Source: Aquimarina sp. AU474 (GTDB lineage: Bacteria > Bacteroidota > Bacteroidia > Flavobacteriales > Flavobacteriaceae). From it: a stretch of 64,000 bases of DNA. Shown in pieces: positions 26,059 to 35,050 of this stretch. Numbering within the stretch: position 1 is the first letter of the stretch; each line of letters begins with the position of its first letter. The DNA is taken from the NCBI RefSeq assembly GCF_900312815.1, contig NZ_OMPE01000007.1, positions 248,001-312,000 on the forward strand. The letters run 5' to 3'. A model generated the notes under the pieces. That model saw only the letters and a list, made by a program, of their open reading frames with translations. It was not told where the DNA came from and did no database searches. A program made the position numbers and the translations under genes.

Positions 26059-28911
26059 CTACTTACTCAAATACATTTTACGTCTAGCATATAAGTCATA
26101 AAATTGATCATCTTTAAGATCATCTATAAACAAAATGCTCTCTCCTGTACTTTTCATTTCTGGTCCTAGTTTCTTATTTACATTCGGAAACTTGTTAAAT
26201 GAAAATACTGGTTGTTTAATAGCATACCCTTCTAAATGAGGTTTAAAATCAAAATCAGTAACCTTTTTCTCTCCTAGCATTACTTTTGTTGCATAGTTTA
26301 CATATGGCTCTCCATAAGCTTTAGCAATAAAAGGTACTGTTCTAGATGCTCTTGGGTTAGCTTCGATGATATATACCATATCATCTTTAATAGCAAATTG
26401 GATATTGATCAAACCAACAGTATTTAATGCCAACGCAATCTTGTGCGTATGATCTTTAATTTGTTGCATCACAAATTCTCCTAGATTAAAAGGAGGCAAA
26501 GTAGCATTTGAATCTCCTGAGTGAATTCCACATGGCTCAATATGCTCCATAATACCTATAATGTATACATTTTCGCCATCGCAAATAGCATCTGCTTCTG
26601 CTTCAATTGCTCCATCAAGATAATGATCCAACAAAAGTTTATTATTTGGTATTTTGCGCAGTAAATCAACTACATGCTCTTCTAACTCTTGCTTATTGAT
26701 AACAATTTTCATTCCTTGACCACCAAGCACATAGGATGGTCTTACCAAAATTGGGAAATCCAATTTATCTGCAACCGCTAGTGCTTCGTCTGCAGTTTCA
26801 GCAATATCAAATTCTGGGTAAGGAATATTATTATCTTGTAATAATTTTGAGAAATGACCTCTATCTTCTGCAAGATCCAAGGATTGATAACTTGTACCAA
26901 TGATTTTGACCCCGTAACGATCTAATTTCTCAGCTAGTTTTAAGGCCGTTTGACCTCCTAGTTGAACAATCACCCCTTCAGGTTTCTCATGTCTAATGAT
27001 ATCATAGATATGCTCCCAATATACAGGTTCAAAATATAGTTTGTCTGCAGTATCAAAATCTGTAGAAACTGTTTCAGGATTACAATTGATCATAATCGTT
27101 TCGTATCCACACTCTGCCGATGCCAAAACACCATGTACGCAACAATAATCAAATTCTATTCCTTGTCCAATTCTATTAGGTCCTGAACCTAAAACAACAA
27201 TTTTCTTTTTATCGGTAACAATACTTTCATTAGATACAGAAATTTCTCCATCAGGAGTTTCTATTTCTGCTTCAAAAGTTGAGTAAAAATATGGTGTTTG
27301 AGCTTTAAATTCTGCTGCACAAGTATCAACCAATTTATATACTCTTTTTACACCAAGTTTATCTCTTTTAGTATAAACCTCACTCTCATAACACCCAACC
27401 ATATGAGCTATTTGTCTATCGGCAAATCCTTTTTGTTTTGCTTCCAGTATAAGATCTTTGGTAAGCGATTGTATGGTATAGGTAGAAATTTCTTTTTCTA
27501 GATTATATAACCCTTCATATTGTTTTAAGAACCACATATCTATTTTGGTGATTTCATGAATCCTACTTAGAGGAATTCCAATTTGTATGGCATCATAAAT
27601 CACAAACACTCTATCCCAACTCGCGTGGGTAAGTTTATCTATGATTTGATCATAGTTTTTATATCCTTTACCATCTGCTCCTAATCCATTTCTTTTAATT
27701 TCTAAAGATTGAGTTGCCTTGTGCAGTGCTTCTTGAAAAGATCTACCAATTGCCATTACTTCACCTACAGACTTCATCTGTAATCCTAAAGTACGATCTG
27801 AACCTTCGAACTTATCAAAATTCCATCTAGGAATTTTAACAATCACATAATCTATTGTAGGTTCAAATAATGCAGAAGTAGACTTTGTAATTTGGTTATC
27901 TAATTCATCTAGGTTGTATCCTATAGCAAGTTTTGCAGCAACTTTTGCAATTGGATATCCTGTAGCTTTTGATGCCAATGCCGAGGATCTTGACACCCTT
28001 GGATTGATTTCGATCGCTATAATATCTTCATTTTCATCAGGACTTACTGCAAACTGTACGTTACATCCTCCTGCAAAATCCCCTATACTACGCATCATAT
28101 GTATTGCCATATCACGCATACGTTGGAAAGTCTTATCGCTAAGAGTCATTGCCGGTGCAACAGTAATAGAATCCCCTGTATGGATTCCCATAGGATCCAT
28201 ATTTTCTATCGTACAAATAATAACTACATTATCATTATTATCTCTAAGCAACTCTAACTCATATTCTTTCCACCCTAATAAAGCTTTATCAATCATCACC
28301 TCATGAATTGGAGAAATCTCCAACCCTCTAGTCAACAATTCATCAAAGTCTTCTTCTTTATGCACAATAGAAGCTCCAGCTCCTCCTAGCGTATAGGAAG
28401 CTCTAATCACCAAAGGAAAACCATATTCTTGGGCAATTTCTTTTCCTTTAAGGTACGAGTTAGCTGTTGCTTGCGGTGCCATAGGGATACCTATTTTAAG
28501 CATCAATTCTCTAAACTGTTCGCGATCCTCAGTGATATTAATAGCATCAATATCTACCCCTATAATATCAACATTAAAATCTTTCCAAATACCTTTTTCA
28601 TCCGCCTCAATACAAAGATTTAATGCCGTTTGACCTCCCATAGTAGGCAATACTGCATCAATTTGAGGGTGCTCCTTAAGGATTTCAATAATTGATTTAG
28701 TGTTTAATGGCTTTAGATATACATGATCCGCCATCGAAGGGTCAGTCATGATAGTTGCCGGATTAGAATTGATTAATATAGTTTCAATTCCATCTTCTCT
28801 TAACGAACGTAATGCTTGCGTTCCAGAATAATCAAATTCACAAGCCTGACCTATCACTATTGGTCCAGACCCTATTATCAGTATACTCTTGAGTTTTTCG
28901 TTTTTAGGCAT
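26059..28911 (-). CDS. carB: Carbamoyl-phosphate synthase large subunit, short form
   Basis: Makes carbamoyl phosphate from bicarbonate, ammonia (from CarA) and two ATP for pyrimidine and arginine synthesis. Both ATP-grasp halves are present: the first begins KSILIIGSGPIVIGQACEFDYSG and the second begins KKIVVLGSGPNRIGQGIEFDYCC. At 950 residues it ends with the second ATP-grasp half (about 940) and lacks the C-terminal MGS-like allosteric domain of the 1073-residue E. coli enzyme. I recall this short length in other flavobacteria, so it is not a local truncation. The gene for the small subunit is not in the window. Confidence 0.97.
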   Translation of the reverse strand: MPKNEKLKSILIIGSGPIVIGQACEFDYSGTQALRSLREDGIETILINSNPATIMTDPSMADHVYLKPLNTKSIIEILKEHPQIDAVLPTMGGQTALNLCIEADEKGIWKDFNVDIIGVDIDAINITEDREQFRELMLKIGIPMAPQATANSYLKGKEIAQEYGFPLVIRASYTLGGAGASIVHKEEDFDELLTRGLEISPIHEVMIDKALLGWKEYELELLRDNNDNVVIICTIENMDPMGIHTGDSITVAPAMTLSDKTFQRMRDMAIHMMRSIGDFAGGCNVQFAVSPDENEDIIAIEINPRVSRSSALASKATGYPIAKVAAKLAIGYNLDELDNQITKSTSALFEPTIDYVIVKIPRWNFDKFEGSDRTLGLQMKSVGEVMAIGRSFQEALHKATQSLEIKRNGLGADGKGYKNYDQIIDKLTHASWDRVFVIYDAIQIGIPLSRIHEITKIDMWFLKQYEGLYNLEKEISTYTIQSLTKDLILEAKQKGFADRQIAHMVGCYESEVYTKRDKLGVKRVYKLVDTCAAEFKAQTPYFYSTFEAEIETPDGEISVSNESIVTDKKKIVVLGSGPNRIGQGIEFDYCCVHGVLASAECGYETIMINCNPETVSTDFDTADKLYFEPVYWEHIYDIIRHEKPEGVIVQLGGQTALKLAEKLDRYGVKIIGTSYQSLDLAEDRGHFSKLLQDNNIPYPEFDIAETADEALAVADKLDFPILVRPSYVLGGQGMKIVINKQELEEHVVDLLRKIPNNKLLLDHYLDGAIEAEADAICDGENVYIIGIMEHIEPCGIHSGDSNATLPPFNLGEFVMQQIKDHTHKIALALNTVGLINIQFAIKDDMVYIIEANPRASRTVPFIAKAYGEPYVNYATKVMLGEKKVTDFDFKPHLEGYAIKQPVFSFNKFPNVNKKLGPEMKSTGESILFIDDLKDDQFYDLYARRKMYLSK

Positions 28912-28962
28912 GTAAAAAAAGTATTGCTATTTACTTAAATAATTTATGATTGAGATATAAAA

Positions 28963-28991
28963 AAAGGCGTTACCTATAAAGTAACACCTTT
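28963..28991 (-). terminator. Intrinsic terminator of rpmH
   Basis: AAAGGCGTTAC (28963-28973) pairs with GTAACACCTTT (28981-28991) with one mismatch. On the minus strand it is followed by seven T. It lies 24 bp beyond the rpmH stop and separates rpmH from carB. Confidence 0.88.
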
Positions 28992-29015
28992 AATATTTTA
29001 AAAAACACATTATCA

Positions 29016-29174
29016 TTAGTGCTTATGTCTTAATTCTGAAGAAACAGATAACTTCTTTCTTCCTTTAGCTCTTCTTCTAGCTAATACCTTTCTACCATTT
29101 ACAGAAGCCATACGCTCTCTGAAACCGTGTTTATTTTTTCTCTTTCTCTTCGATGGTTGAAACGTTCTTTTCAT
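29016..29174 (-). CDS. rpmH: 50S ribosomal protein L34
   Basis: A 52-residue basic protein reading [20 protein letters not shown] at its N terminus and then [20 protein letters not shown], the unmistakable L34 sequence, with a short C-terminal extension ending SSELRHKH. It has its own promoter (29250-29279) and terminator (28963-28991). It is not next to rnpA or dnaA, unlike in many bacteria. Confidence 0.97.
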   Translation of the reverse strand: MKRTFQPSKRKRKNKHGFRERMASVNGRKVLARRRAKGRKKLSVSSELRHKH

Positions 29175-29249
29175 TGTTATCTATCTTTATCTATCTTCTT
29201 GATATATCTAATTTTATTTATTTCGAGAATCGCTCCCCAAAACTGCGGG

Positions 29250-29279
29250 CAAATATACGAAGAGTTTTTACTTTGACAA
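29250..29279 (-). promoter_or_regulatory. rpmH promoter (Bacteroidetes primary sigma type)
   Basis: On the minus strand a TTG (29277-29279), a spacer of exactly 19 bp, and a perfect TATATTTG -7 box (29250-29257) lie about 75 bp before the rpmH ATG. This matches the Bacteroidetes consensus TTG-N19-TAnnTTTG. Confidence 0.85.
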
Positions 29280-29348
29280 ACCGAAATATCAAAATATTTT
29301 TATTTGTTTTTATTACCTTTGCCGCGACTTTAAAAATAAACCATTTCA

Positions 29349-29864
29349 ATGTACAATAAAAATATAAAATTAATAATTGCAGTATTAGTAATCGGAGTTG
29401 CCGTTTGGCAAATAGTAGAGGGATATATCGGTAATGGGATTATGCTCATTTTGTTATCGTTAATTTTTGTTTTTTTATACTTTAAAAATGAATTAATTCT
29501 TCTTGCCTTCTTACGATTAAGAAAACAAGATTTTGAAGGTGCCAAAAAATGGTTGGACAAAATCAAAAACCCTGAGACCGCTTTAACTGTTAAACAACAA
29601 GGGTATTACAACTACCTATTAGGTATCATGTTATCGCAAACTAATATAACGCAAGCCGAAAAATACCTGAAAAAAGCCATCAAATTAGGTTTATCGATGA
29701 ATCAGGATCTTGCAGTGGCTAAGTTAAATCTTGCAGGGATTGCCATGACCAAAAGAAGAAAGAGAGAAGCCCAAATGTTATTGACAGAAGCCAAAAAATT
29801 AGATAAGCATAATATGCTGAAAGATCAAATCACAATGATGAAACAGCAAATGAAGAAAATCTAG
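29349..29864 (+). CDS. Membrane-anchored TPR-like protein
   Basis: A 171-residue protein. Two membrane helices at the N terminus (about 7-24 and 27-55) are followed by a soluble helical part (about 58-171) built from TPR-like pairs, for example RLRKQDFEGAKKWLDKI, YYNYLLGIMLSQTNITQAEKYLKKAI and AKLNLAGIAMTKRRKREAQMLL. It may be a scaffold for protein contacts at the inner membrane; no specific role is known. A TACCTTTG box (29314-29321) is a likely promoter element. It is divergent from rpmH. Confidence 0.8.
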   Translation: MYNKNIKLIIAVLVIGVAVWQIVEGYIGNGIMLILLSLIFVFLYFKNELILLAFLRLRKQDFEGAKKWLDKIKNPETALTVKQQGYYNYLLGIMLSQTNITQAEKYLKKAIKLGLSMNQDLAVAKLNLAGIAMTKRRKREAQMLLTEAKKLDKHNMLKDQITMMKQQMKKI

Positions 29865-30013
29865 GCACACTAATTGCTTATATTATTACGTTATCTACAA
29901 AGTTTAAGGATACCCAATGCTTTTGAAGTAAAGAGTAAGGAACATAAGTTTTTATTGCAAAAAAGGGTTTTTTAAAGACTTTATAGTACATTAGCTATCG
30001 TAATTATTTTATA

Positions 30014-30841
30014 ATGAAAAAATTATTAATTCTTGGAATACTGCTTTCATTTTGCAGCAATTTACATGCTCAAGAAGAAATTAGAATTCCTTTTTCTACC
30101 GCCATATCAGCACATATCGTAAAGTATAATCAAAAAATGGATGACGCGTATAGACAAAGCGATCTAGAGCGTGCAAAACACTTATTTGACTCTTTGGTTA
30201 CAAATCATCTTAACGGAACGTATATGGATGATTTTACGATAAACACCATAAAAGAAGAACCTATCACCTTTAATGAATACGAGAAACCGTTATTCCTTAT
30301 AACATATGCTGCATGGTGTGTTCCTGGAGTAGGAGAAATTCCTGCGCTTAATGATTTGGCAGATAGATTTCATGATCAGATTGACTTTATCGTATTGTTT
30401 TGGGACACCAAAGAAAATTTAAAAGATAAAAGTAGTGAATACACTAAAAATATTAAACTGGTATATGTAGACGAAAAAACCAATCAGGATTCATATATCG
30501 TTAATAAACTAAAACATGCATTAGGTTTTCCTATGATGTATTTTATGGATGAAGAGAAAAAGGTTTTGAATATTCAAAAAATTGAAACGCATCATTCTAG
30601 TGAAACACTTAGTAATTCATACAATATACATTTCAATTCTTTATCCAAAGGAGTATCCCTTATTATTGCAGATCTTGATGCTAAAGGGCTACTTAATCCT
30701 GATACAGAATCTGTAGAAAATAAAACGAATGACAAGGATGATGAAATAGGTGAAGATGGTCGTACTGCAGAAGAAAGAAGGATTGATGAGGAATATGAGA
30801 GGTATAAAAGAGAAAAAGATTCTTTAAACAATAACAACTAG
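30014..30841 (+). CDS. Secreted thioredoxin-like protein lacking the second active-site cysteine
   Basis: A 275-residue exported protein (signal peptide MKKLLILGILLSFCSNLHA, cleaved before QEE). The central part resembles TlpA/thioredoxin-like domains: FLITYAAWCVPGVGEIPALNDLADRF followed by IDFIVLFWDTKENL. The usual WCxxC is WCVPG, so only one cysteine remains and ordinary disulfide exchange is unlikely. The C terminus (about 235-275) is a highly charged Glu/Asp/Lys/Arg tail. It may be a structural or chaperone-like relative. Monocistronic, converging with the TauE-like gene. Confidence 0.72.
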   Translation: MKKLLILGILLSFCSNLHAQEEIRIPFSTAISAHIVKYNQKMDDAYRQSDLERAKHLFDSLVTNHLNGTYMDDFTINTIKEEPITFNEYEKPLFLITYAAWCVPGVGEIPALNDLADRFHDQIDFIVLFWDTKENLKDKSSEYTKNIKLVYVDEKTNQDSYIVNKLKHALGFPMMYFMDEEKKVLNIQKIETHHSSETLSNSYNIHFNSLSKGVSLIIADLDAKGLLNPDTESVENKTNDKDDEIGEDGRTAEERRIDEEYERYKREKDSLNNNN

Positions 30842-30852
30842 TTGTTTAAAGT

Positions 30853-31221
30853 TCATTTGCCAAAAATCATCTTTAAGGCCACTAATAAAAGAATACCACC
30901 AAATATTTTTTTAAGCAATACCTGATTGATTGAAATCGCAAGTTTACTTCCTAAATAGCCTCCTACAATAAAGGTTACTGCTATTATTGCCGCATATTTC
31001 CAGTTTACATGTCCTTCTTGATAATAATTATAAGCTGCCAATAAAGTAACCGGGACGGCCAAAACAGCTAGACTAGTTCCTTGGGCCTGATGTTGCGAGA
31101 AATTCAACCATATCAACATTAACGGGATCATAACCACGCTACCTCCTATTCCTAAAGTACCGCTAAAAAAACCTGCTAATAAACCGATTAAGATCAAAGA
31201 AATAAACACACTTATATTCAT
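30853..31221 (-). CDS. TauE/SafE family membrane protein, half-size
   Basis: A 122-residue protein with about four membrane helices and the TauE/SafE N-terminal signature GLLAGFFSGTLGIGGSVVMIPLML near residues 14-37. Full-length family members have about 250 residues and two such halves. This one has a single half and would have to dimerise. Similar short versions occur in other Bacteroidetes, so it is not obviously a fragment. A role in export of sulfite or other organic anions is possible but untested. Confidence 0.85.
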   Translation of the reverse strand: MNISVFISLILIGLLAGFFSGTLGIGGSVVMIPLMLIWLNFSQHQAQGTSLAVLAVPVTLLAAYNYYQEGHVNWKYAAIIAVTFIVGGYLGSKLAISINQVLLKKIFGGILLLVALKMIFGK

Positions 31222-31281
31222 ATCATGTCATATAAGTAGCTAACTTAAGTAAAAAACTCGAAATAAAATATATTCAACTAT

Positions 31282-32229
31282 CTACTGACCGGTAGTAGTT
31301 TTGTAATATCCTTCTCTTGGTATTTTCACAAGATATTCCTTTCCTGTATTGTTATTTAAATGTGCTTCTCTAAGCCAAGGATTATGTAGCTTAAGAATTT
31401 TGTAATTGATATCATGCAGCTTAGCAAACTCATTAAAATCTGCAATAGGCTCGTCGACTAACACATTAAACGTAGGTATGTGCTTATATAAGTCTTCTTT
31501 ACTGAAGTTAAATCCATATTTTTTAGGATTGCTAATGATTTCTTTTACTGCTACAATTCTAAACACATAACGCCCAGTTTCTTCACCTAACAAAAGGTCA
31601 TAATATGAAGAAGCGTTTTGTCTGTCCAATTGTCTATTTACTCCAGCTCTTCCGGCATTATATGCTGCAGCCGCCAAAGTCCAAGAACCAAATTTTTCTT
31701 TTGCACTTTTTAGGTATTTACAAGCCACCTCAGTTGATTTTTCAATATGATAACGCTCATCAACATTTTGATTTACCTCTAAGCCATATTCTTTGGCTGT
31801 ACCTTTTAGTATTTGCCAAAAACCAGTTGCTCTAGCCGGTGAAACAGCCTGCGTTAGGCTACTTTCTATAACCGCCAAATATTTAAAATCATCAGGAACA
31901 CCATGTTCTTTAAGAATTGGCTCTATAATCGGGAAATATTTATTTGCTCTCTTAAAAAGAAGTAATCCATTCGATTGCCAATAAGTATTTACCAACAATT
32001 CTCTATCCATTCTTTCTCGAATATCAGGATTATCAATAGGAACAAGTTCACCCGAAAAATTGAGGTTATCGGGCATAGGAATAGCATAGACATTGTAGTC
32101 ATTTACTAAGTTCTCTTCTAAAACTTCTTGGGCTACGGGTTTTTCTGGAGCTTCTTGTGTAGCGTTTACCAGAATACTAAAGGTGAATAGTACACCTAAA
32201 AAAACTAATACTTTTCTAATCATCTTCAT
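31282..32229 (-). CDS. Lytic transglycosylase (MltD/Slt family)
   Basis: A 315-residue periplasmic enzyme that cleaves peptidoglycan between MurNAc and GlcNAc. A signal peptide (1-24) is followed by the transglycosylase domain (about 95-240). The catalytic Glu122 is in LAVIESSLTQAVSPARATGFWQI, with the family motifs NVDERYHIEKSTEVACKYL and AAAAYNAGRAGV. The C terminus (about 250-310) contains a degenerate LysM-like stretch (INYKILKLHNPWLREAHL), probably for glycan binding. It is 53 bp before the TauE-like gene on the same strand. Confidence 0.93.
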   Translation of the reverse strand: MKMIRKVLVFLGVLFTFSILVNATQEAPEKPVAQEVLEENLVNDYNVYAIPMPDNLNFSGELVPIDNPDIRERMDRELLVNTYWQSNGLLLFKRANKYFPIIEPILKEHGVPDDFKYLAVIESSLTQAVSPARATGFWQILKGTAKEYGLEVNQNVDERYHIEKSTEVACKYLKSAKEKFGSWTLAAAAYNAGRAGVNRQLDRQNASSYYDLLLGEETGRYVFRIVAVKEIISNPKKYGFNFSKEDLYKHIPTFNVLVDEPIADFNEFAKLHDINYKILKLHNPWLREAHLNNNTGKEYLVKIPREGYYKTTTGQ

Positions 32230-32293
32230 TTCAATAGTAGATTTTATTGGGGGAAATAAAACTTTAAGTCACAATATAACGTAAAAAGTTAGA

Positions 32294-32965
32294 CTATTGC
32301 AAGTTATCGTTAATTATTTCGGGCAAATTCTTATTGAACCACCTCGCTCGATTCACAATCATAACGTGCGTTCCTTGATCGACTGTGATACAATTTTGAA
32401 TATTTGATAACGGAAAAACAATGTCTTTATTACCATGGATATGAACAAGTCCTTCTGGTGGTTTTTCTTGATCCCAACACACCATTTTTTCTATAGCCCA
32501 GTCCAAATACGTCTTATCATTTAACGATAAATAACGTTGGTACATAGCAGCTCTTTTTTTTGCAAAATCACCAAAAGCTAGCTTCTCCCAATTATCAATT
32601 CTAGAAACAACCGATGTTGGCAATAACCTGTATAACTTCGTTTTTCTTGCTATTTTCATCCGTTTAGGCAACTCGAATTTGCTTTTTACACTGGATATAA
32701 TAATGAGTTTTTTTAATTGCAAATATTTGCTCATTTCCTGAACAATTACACCACCAAATGACACCCCTATCAGTATCGCATTTTCATGTGTTATTTCTTC
32801 GCACATACGCCGAGCATAGGTTTCGATAGACTCCTTTTTCTCCGGTATCTTCCAAGGAATAGTATAGGTTTTAAATTGATTTTCTGGTAAGTTTATATGT
32901 TCAAAAATCGAAACATCTGCGGCCATTCCTGGAACAAAATAAACATGGCTAACATCCTGCGACAT
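32294..32965 (-). CDS. Alpha/beta hydrolase
   Basis: A 223-residue enzyme when started at MSQDVSHVYFVPG; an in-frame ATG 60 bp upstream adds a basic stretch unlike the family. The alpha/beta-hydrolase fold is visible: VYFVPGMAADVSIFEH (oxyanion region), the nucleophile elbow GVSFGG with Ser at its centre, and HIHGNKDIVFPLSN with the late Asp. A His in GTHVMIVN completes a plausible triad. The substrate is unknown. A TAATTTTG box on the minus strand (33027-33034) is a possible promoter. Confidence 0.83.
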   Translation of the reverse strand: MSQDVSHVYFVPGMAADVSIFEHINLPENQFKTYTIPWKIPEKKESIETYARRMCEEITHENAILIGVSFGGVIVQEMSKYLQLKKLIIISSVKSKFELPKRMKIARKTKLYRLLPTSVVSRIDNWEKLAFGDFAKKRAAMYQRYLSLNDKTYLDWAIEKMVCWDQEKPPEGLVHIHGNKDIVFPLSNIQNCITVDQGTHVMIVNRARWFNKNLPEIINDNLQ

Positions 32966-33010
32966 AGGTATTTTAACAATAGATTTTAAGTTTAAAGCTC
33001 TAATTTTCTT

Positions 33011-33244
33011 ATCTTTGCACTTCAAAATTATAGTATTCCCGTTTTAGAAAAAAGGAAATGCTAAGTTAAATTTTTATAAAAGGGAATTTTCAACTAACGA
33101 ATCTTAGTTAGGAAACATGTAGATAGTACCAGTATTGTGAAATAATTGCGGTCGTACATGCTATTTGTTTTATCCTGACTAGTGTTTAGATAACTGGGGT
33201 TTTCCCCTTGTGTATAATTTAAATACCTCATAATTTTAAAACAT
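33011..33244 (+). other. Structured leader or possible small RNA upstream of the GNAT gene
   Basis: A TATCTTTG box (33011-33018) points rightward, yet the next gene starts at 33245. The interval holds several inverted repeats: AACTAA/TTAGTT, CATGTA/TACATG with inner pairing, and GGGG-tttt-CCCC. A second promoter-like pair (a TTG about 20 bp before TAATTTTA) lies just before the gene. No convincing -33 element matches the first box, so an RNA gene is only a possibility. Confidence 0.3.
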
Positions 33245-33556
33245 ATGGAGAACATGAGTGATGTTGCATTAGAAATTATTGATAATGAATTTCTAAGACA
33301 ATTCGAGACTACAATTGACGGTCAAAAAGCAAAAATTGAGTACGCACTACAAGAAAGGAAAATTTTCCTCACCAAACTTGTCATGAACGAAGAGCAAATT
33401 GACAAAGGATACGAGAAAGATTTTATCGTTGCAGTTTTTAATGTAATCGAAGAACGCAATATTAGATTAGTCCCAACAAGTCCTATTATTGCAAAATTCA
33501 TGAGAAAGAATCGAAGAAAATACAAAGATCTATTACCTGTAGGGATCAACCTATAG
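33245..33556 (+). CDS. Small GNAT-like N-acetyltransferase (YidJ/CG-type)
   Basis: A 103-residue protein matching the short acetyltransferase domain (Acetyltransf_CG family). It has DNEFLRQFETTIDGQKAKIEYALQ at the start, a central LVMNEEQIDKGYEKDFIVAVFNVIEERN helix carrying the cofactor contact, and the LVPTSPIIAKFMRKN terminus. Members of this group lack the full GNAT substrate site and their targets are unknown. ATG 33245 or 33254 could be the start. A terminator lies 25 bp after the stop. Confidence 0.85.
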   Translation: MENMSDVALEIIDNEFLRQFETTIDGQKAKIEYALQERKIFLTKLVMNEEQIDKGYEKDFIVAVFNVIEERNIRLVPTSPIIAKFMRKNRRKYKDLLPVGINL

Positions 33557-33581
33557 TACCATCTATATCAAATCATAAAGA

Positions 33582-33603
33582 AAATCTGCCTAGTTGCGGA
33601 TTT
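33582..33603. terminator. Bidirectional intrinsic terminator
   Basis: AAATCTGC (33582-33589) pairs with GCGGATTT (33596-33603, one G-U pair) around a six-base loop, followed by a run of T on the plus strand. It separates the convergent GNAT and mtaB genes. Confidence 0.8.
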
Positions 33604-33621
33604 TTTTTATTCCTTATGGGA

Positions 33622-34950
33622 TTAAGATTTAACCCGTTCTTTTACAAAATCAAATCTTACCATACCGTCATCATCTATCTCGGTAAGTGCTACTGCATGC
33701 AGTGTATTTACATAAGATGGATCCCATGGCATTTTTACTTTCACATAGTTCTCTGTAAAACCATGAATATACCCTTCTTTGTTTTCTGATTCAAATAATA
33801 CCGTTCGTTCTGTGTTTAATTGACTTTCATAAAAAGCCCTTCTTTTCTTAGCGGATAACCCGCGAAGCATTTTACTTCTCTTTTTTCGAACTCCAATCGG
33901 TACCGCTCCATCTAGGTCTGCCGCTACAGTATTATCTCTTTCAGAATATGTAAACACATGAAGATATGATATATCTAACTCAGACAAAAAGTTGTACGTA
34001 TCCAAAAAATGATCATCGGTCTCACCGGGAAATCCAACAATAACATCTACACCAATACAAGCATGCGGCATTACTTTTTTTATCTTATTTACACGATCTA
34101 CGTATAAACCAGACATATACCTACGACGCATTAACTTAAGAATTTCGTCATTACCTGATTGTAATGGGATATGAAAATGAGGAACGAAAGTACGAGATCC
34201 TGCCACAAAATCTATGGTTTCGTTTTTCAATAAATTGGGTTCTATTGATGAAATCCGTAACCGCTCTATCCCATCAACCTTGTCCAGTGCCTGTACAAGT
34301 TCAAAAAAAGTATGTTCGTGTTTTTTATTACCAAACTCACCTTTACCGTAATCTCCTATATTTACGCCCGTAAGAACAATTTCTTTAATTCCTTTCTCCG
34401 AGATTTCTTTGGCGTTTTTAAGCACGTTGTCTAACGTATCACTTCGCGAAATCCCTCTAGCCAAAGGTATGGTGCAATAGGTACATTTATAATCACAACC
34501 ATCTTGCACCTTCAAAAAAGCCCTAGTCCTATCTCCTATAGAATAACTCCCAACATAAAAATCGGCTTCTTCGATTTCACAAGAGTGTACCTCTCCAAAA
34601 TCATTTTTGGAAAGATCATGGATATAATCCGTAATTTTAAATTTTTCGGTAGCACCCAAAACCAAATCTACACCATCTACATCTGCCAATTCTTTTGGTT
34701 TTAACTGTGCGTAGCATCCTACTGCTGCAACAAAAGCATCTGGATTTACTTTTTGAGCTTGTTTTACAATCGTTTTAAACCTTTTATCAGCATTCTCGGT
34801 TACCGAACATGTATTGATCACATAGATATCTGCATTCTCAGAAAAATCAACACGATCAAAACCTTCTTCGGTAAAATTTCGCGCTATAGTAGATGTTTCT
34901 GAAAAATTCAGCTTACAACCCAATGTATAAAATGCAACTTTTTTTCTCAT
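33622..34950 (-). CDS. mtaB: tRNA t6A37 methylthiotransferase MtaB
   Basis: A 442-residue radical-SAM enzyme that converts N6-threonylcarbamoyladenosine at position 37 of ANN-decoding tRNAs to its 2-methylthio form. The N-terminal UPF0004 domain carries three cluster-binding cysteines (Cys12, Cys48, Cys79). The radical-SAM cluster motif is Cys152-xxx-Cys156-xx-Cys159 (GCDYKCTYC). A TRAM-like domain forms the C terminus. The opening KVAFYTLGCKLNFSET distinguishes MtaB from MiaB and RimO. A minus-strand TATATTTG box (35019-35026) lies about 70 bp upstream. Confidence 0.95.
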   Translation of the reverse strand: MRKKVAFYTLGCKLNFSETSTIARNFTEEGFDRVDFSENADIYVINTCSVTENADKRFKTIVKQAQKVNPDAFVAAVGCYAQLKPKELADVDGVDLVLGATEKFKITDYIHDLSKNDFGEVHSCEIEEADFYVGSYSIGDRTRAFLKVQDGCDYKCTYCTIPLARGISRSDTLDNVLKNAKEISEKGIKEIVLTGVNIGDYGKGEFGNKKHEHTFFELVQALDKVDGIERLRISSIEPNLLKNETIDFVAGSRTFVPHFHIPLQSGNDEILKLMRRRYMSGLYVDRVNKIKKVMPHACIGVDVIVGFPGETDDHFLDTYNFLSELDISYLHVFTYSERDNTVAADLDGAVPIGVRKKRSKMLRGLSAKKRRAFYESQLNTERTVLFESENKEGYIHGFTENYVKVKMPWDPSYVNTLHAVALTEIDDDGMVRFDFVKERVKS

Positions 34951-35050
34951 AAAACCTCTTCTTGTTTCCGTGTAGATAGAAATCTCGCTATATTTACCTT
35001 TAATAAATTTTGAGGGTGCAAATATACCAACAATAATCCGTTTACTAAAA

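Noticed and set aside
33100..33240. tRNA, SRP RNA or tmRNA gene
   Set aside because: No T-loop GGTTCGA-type sequence, no SRP GGAA domain and no tmRNA ends could be found.
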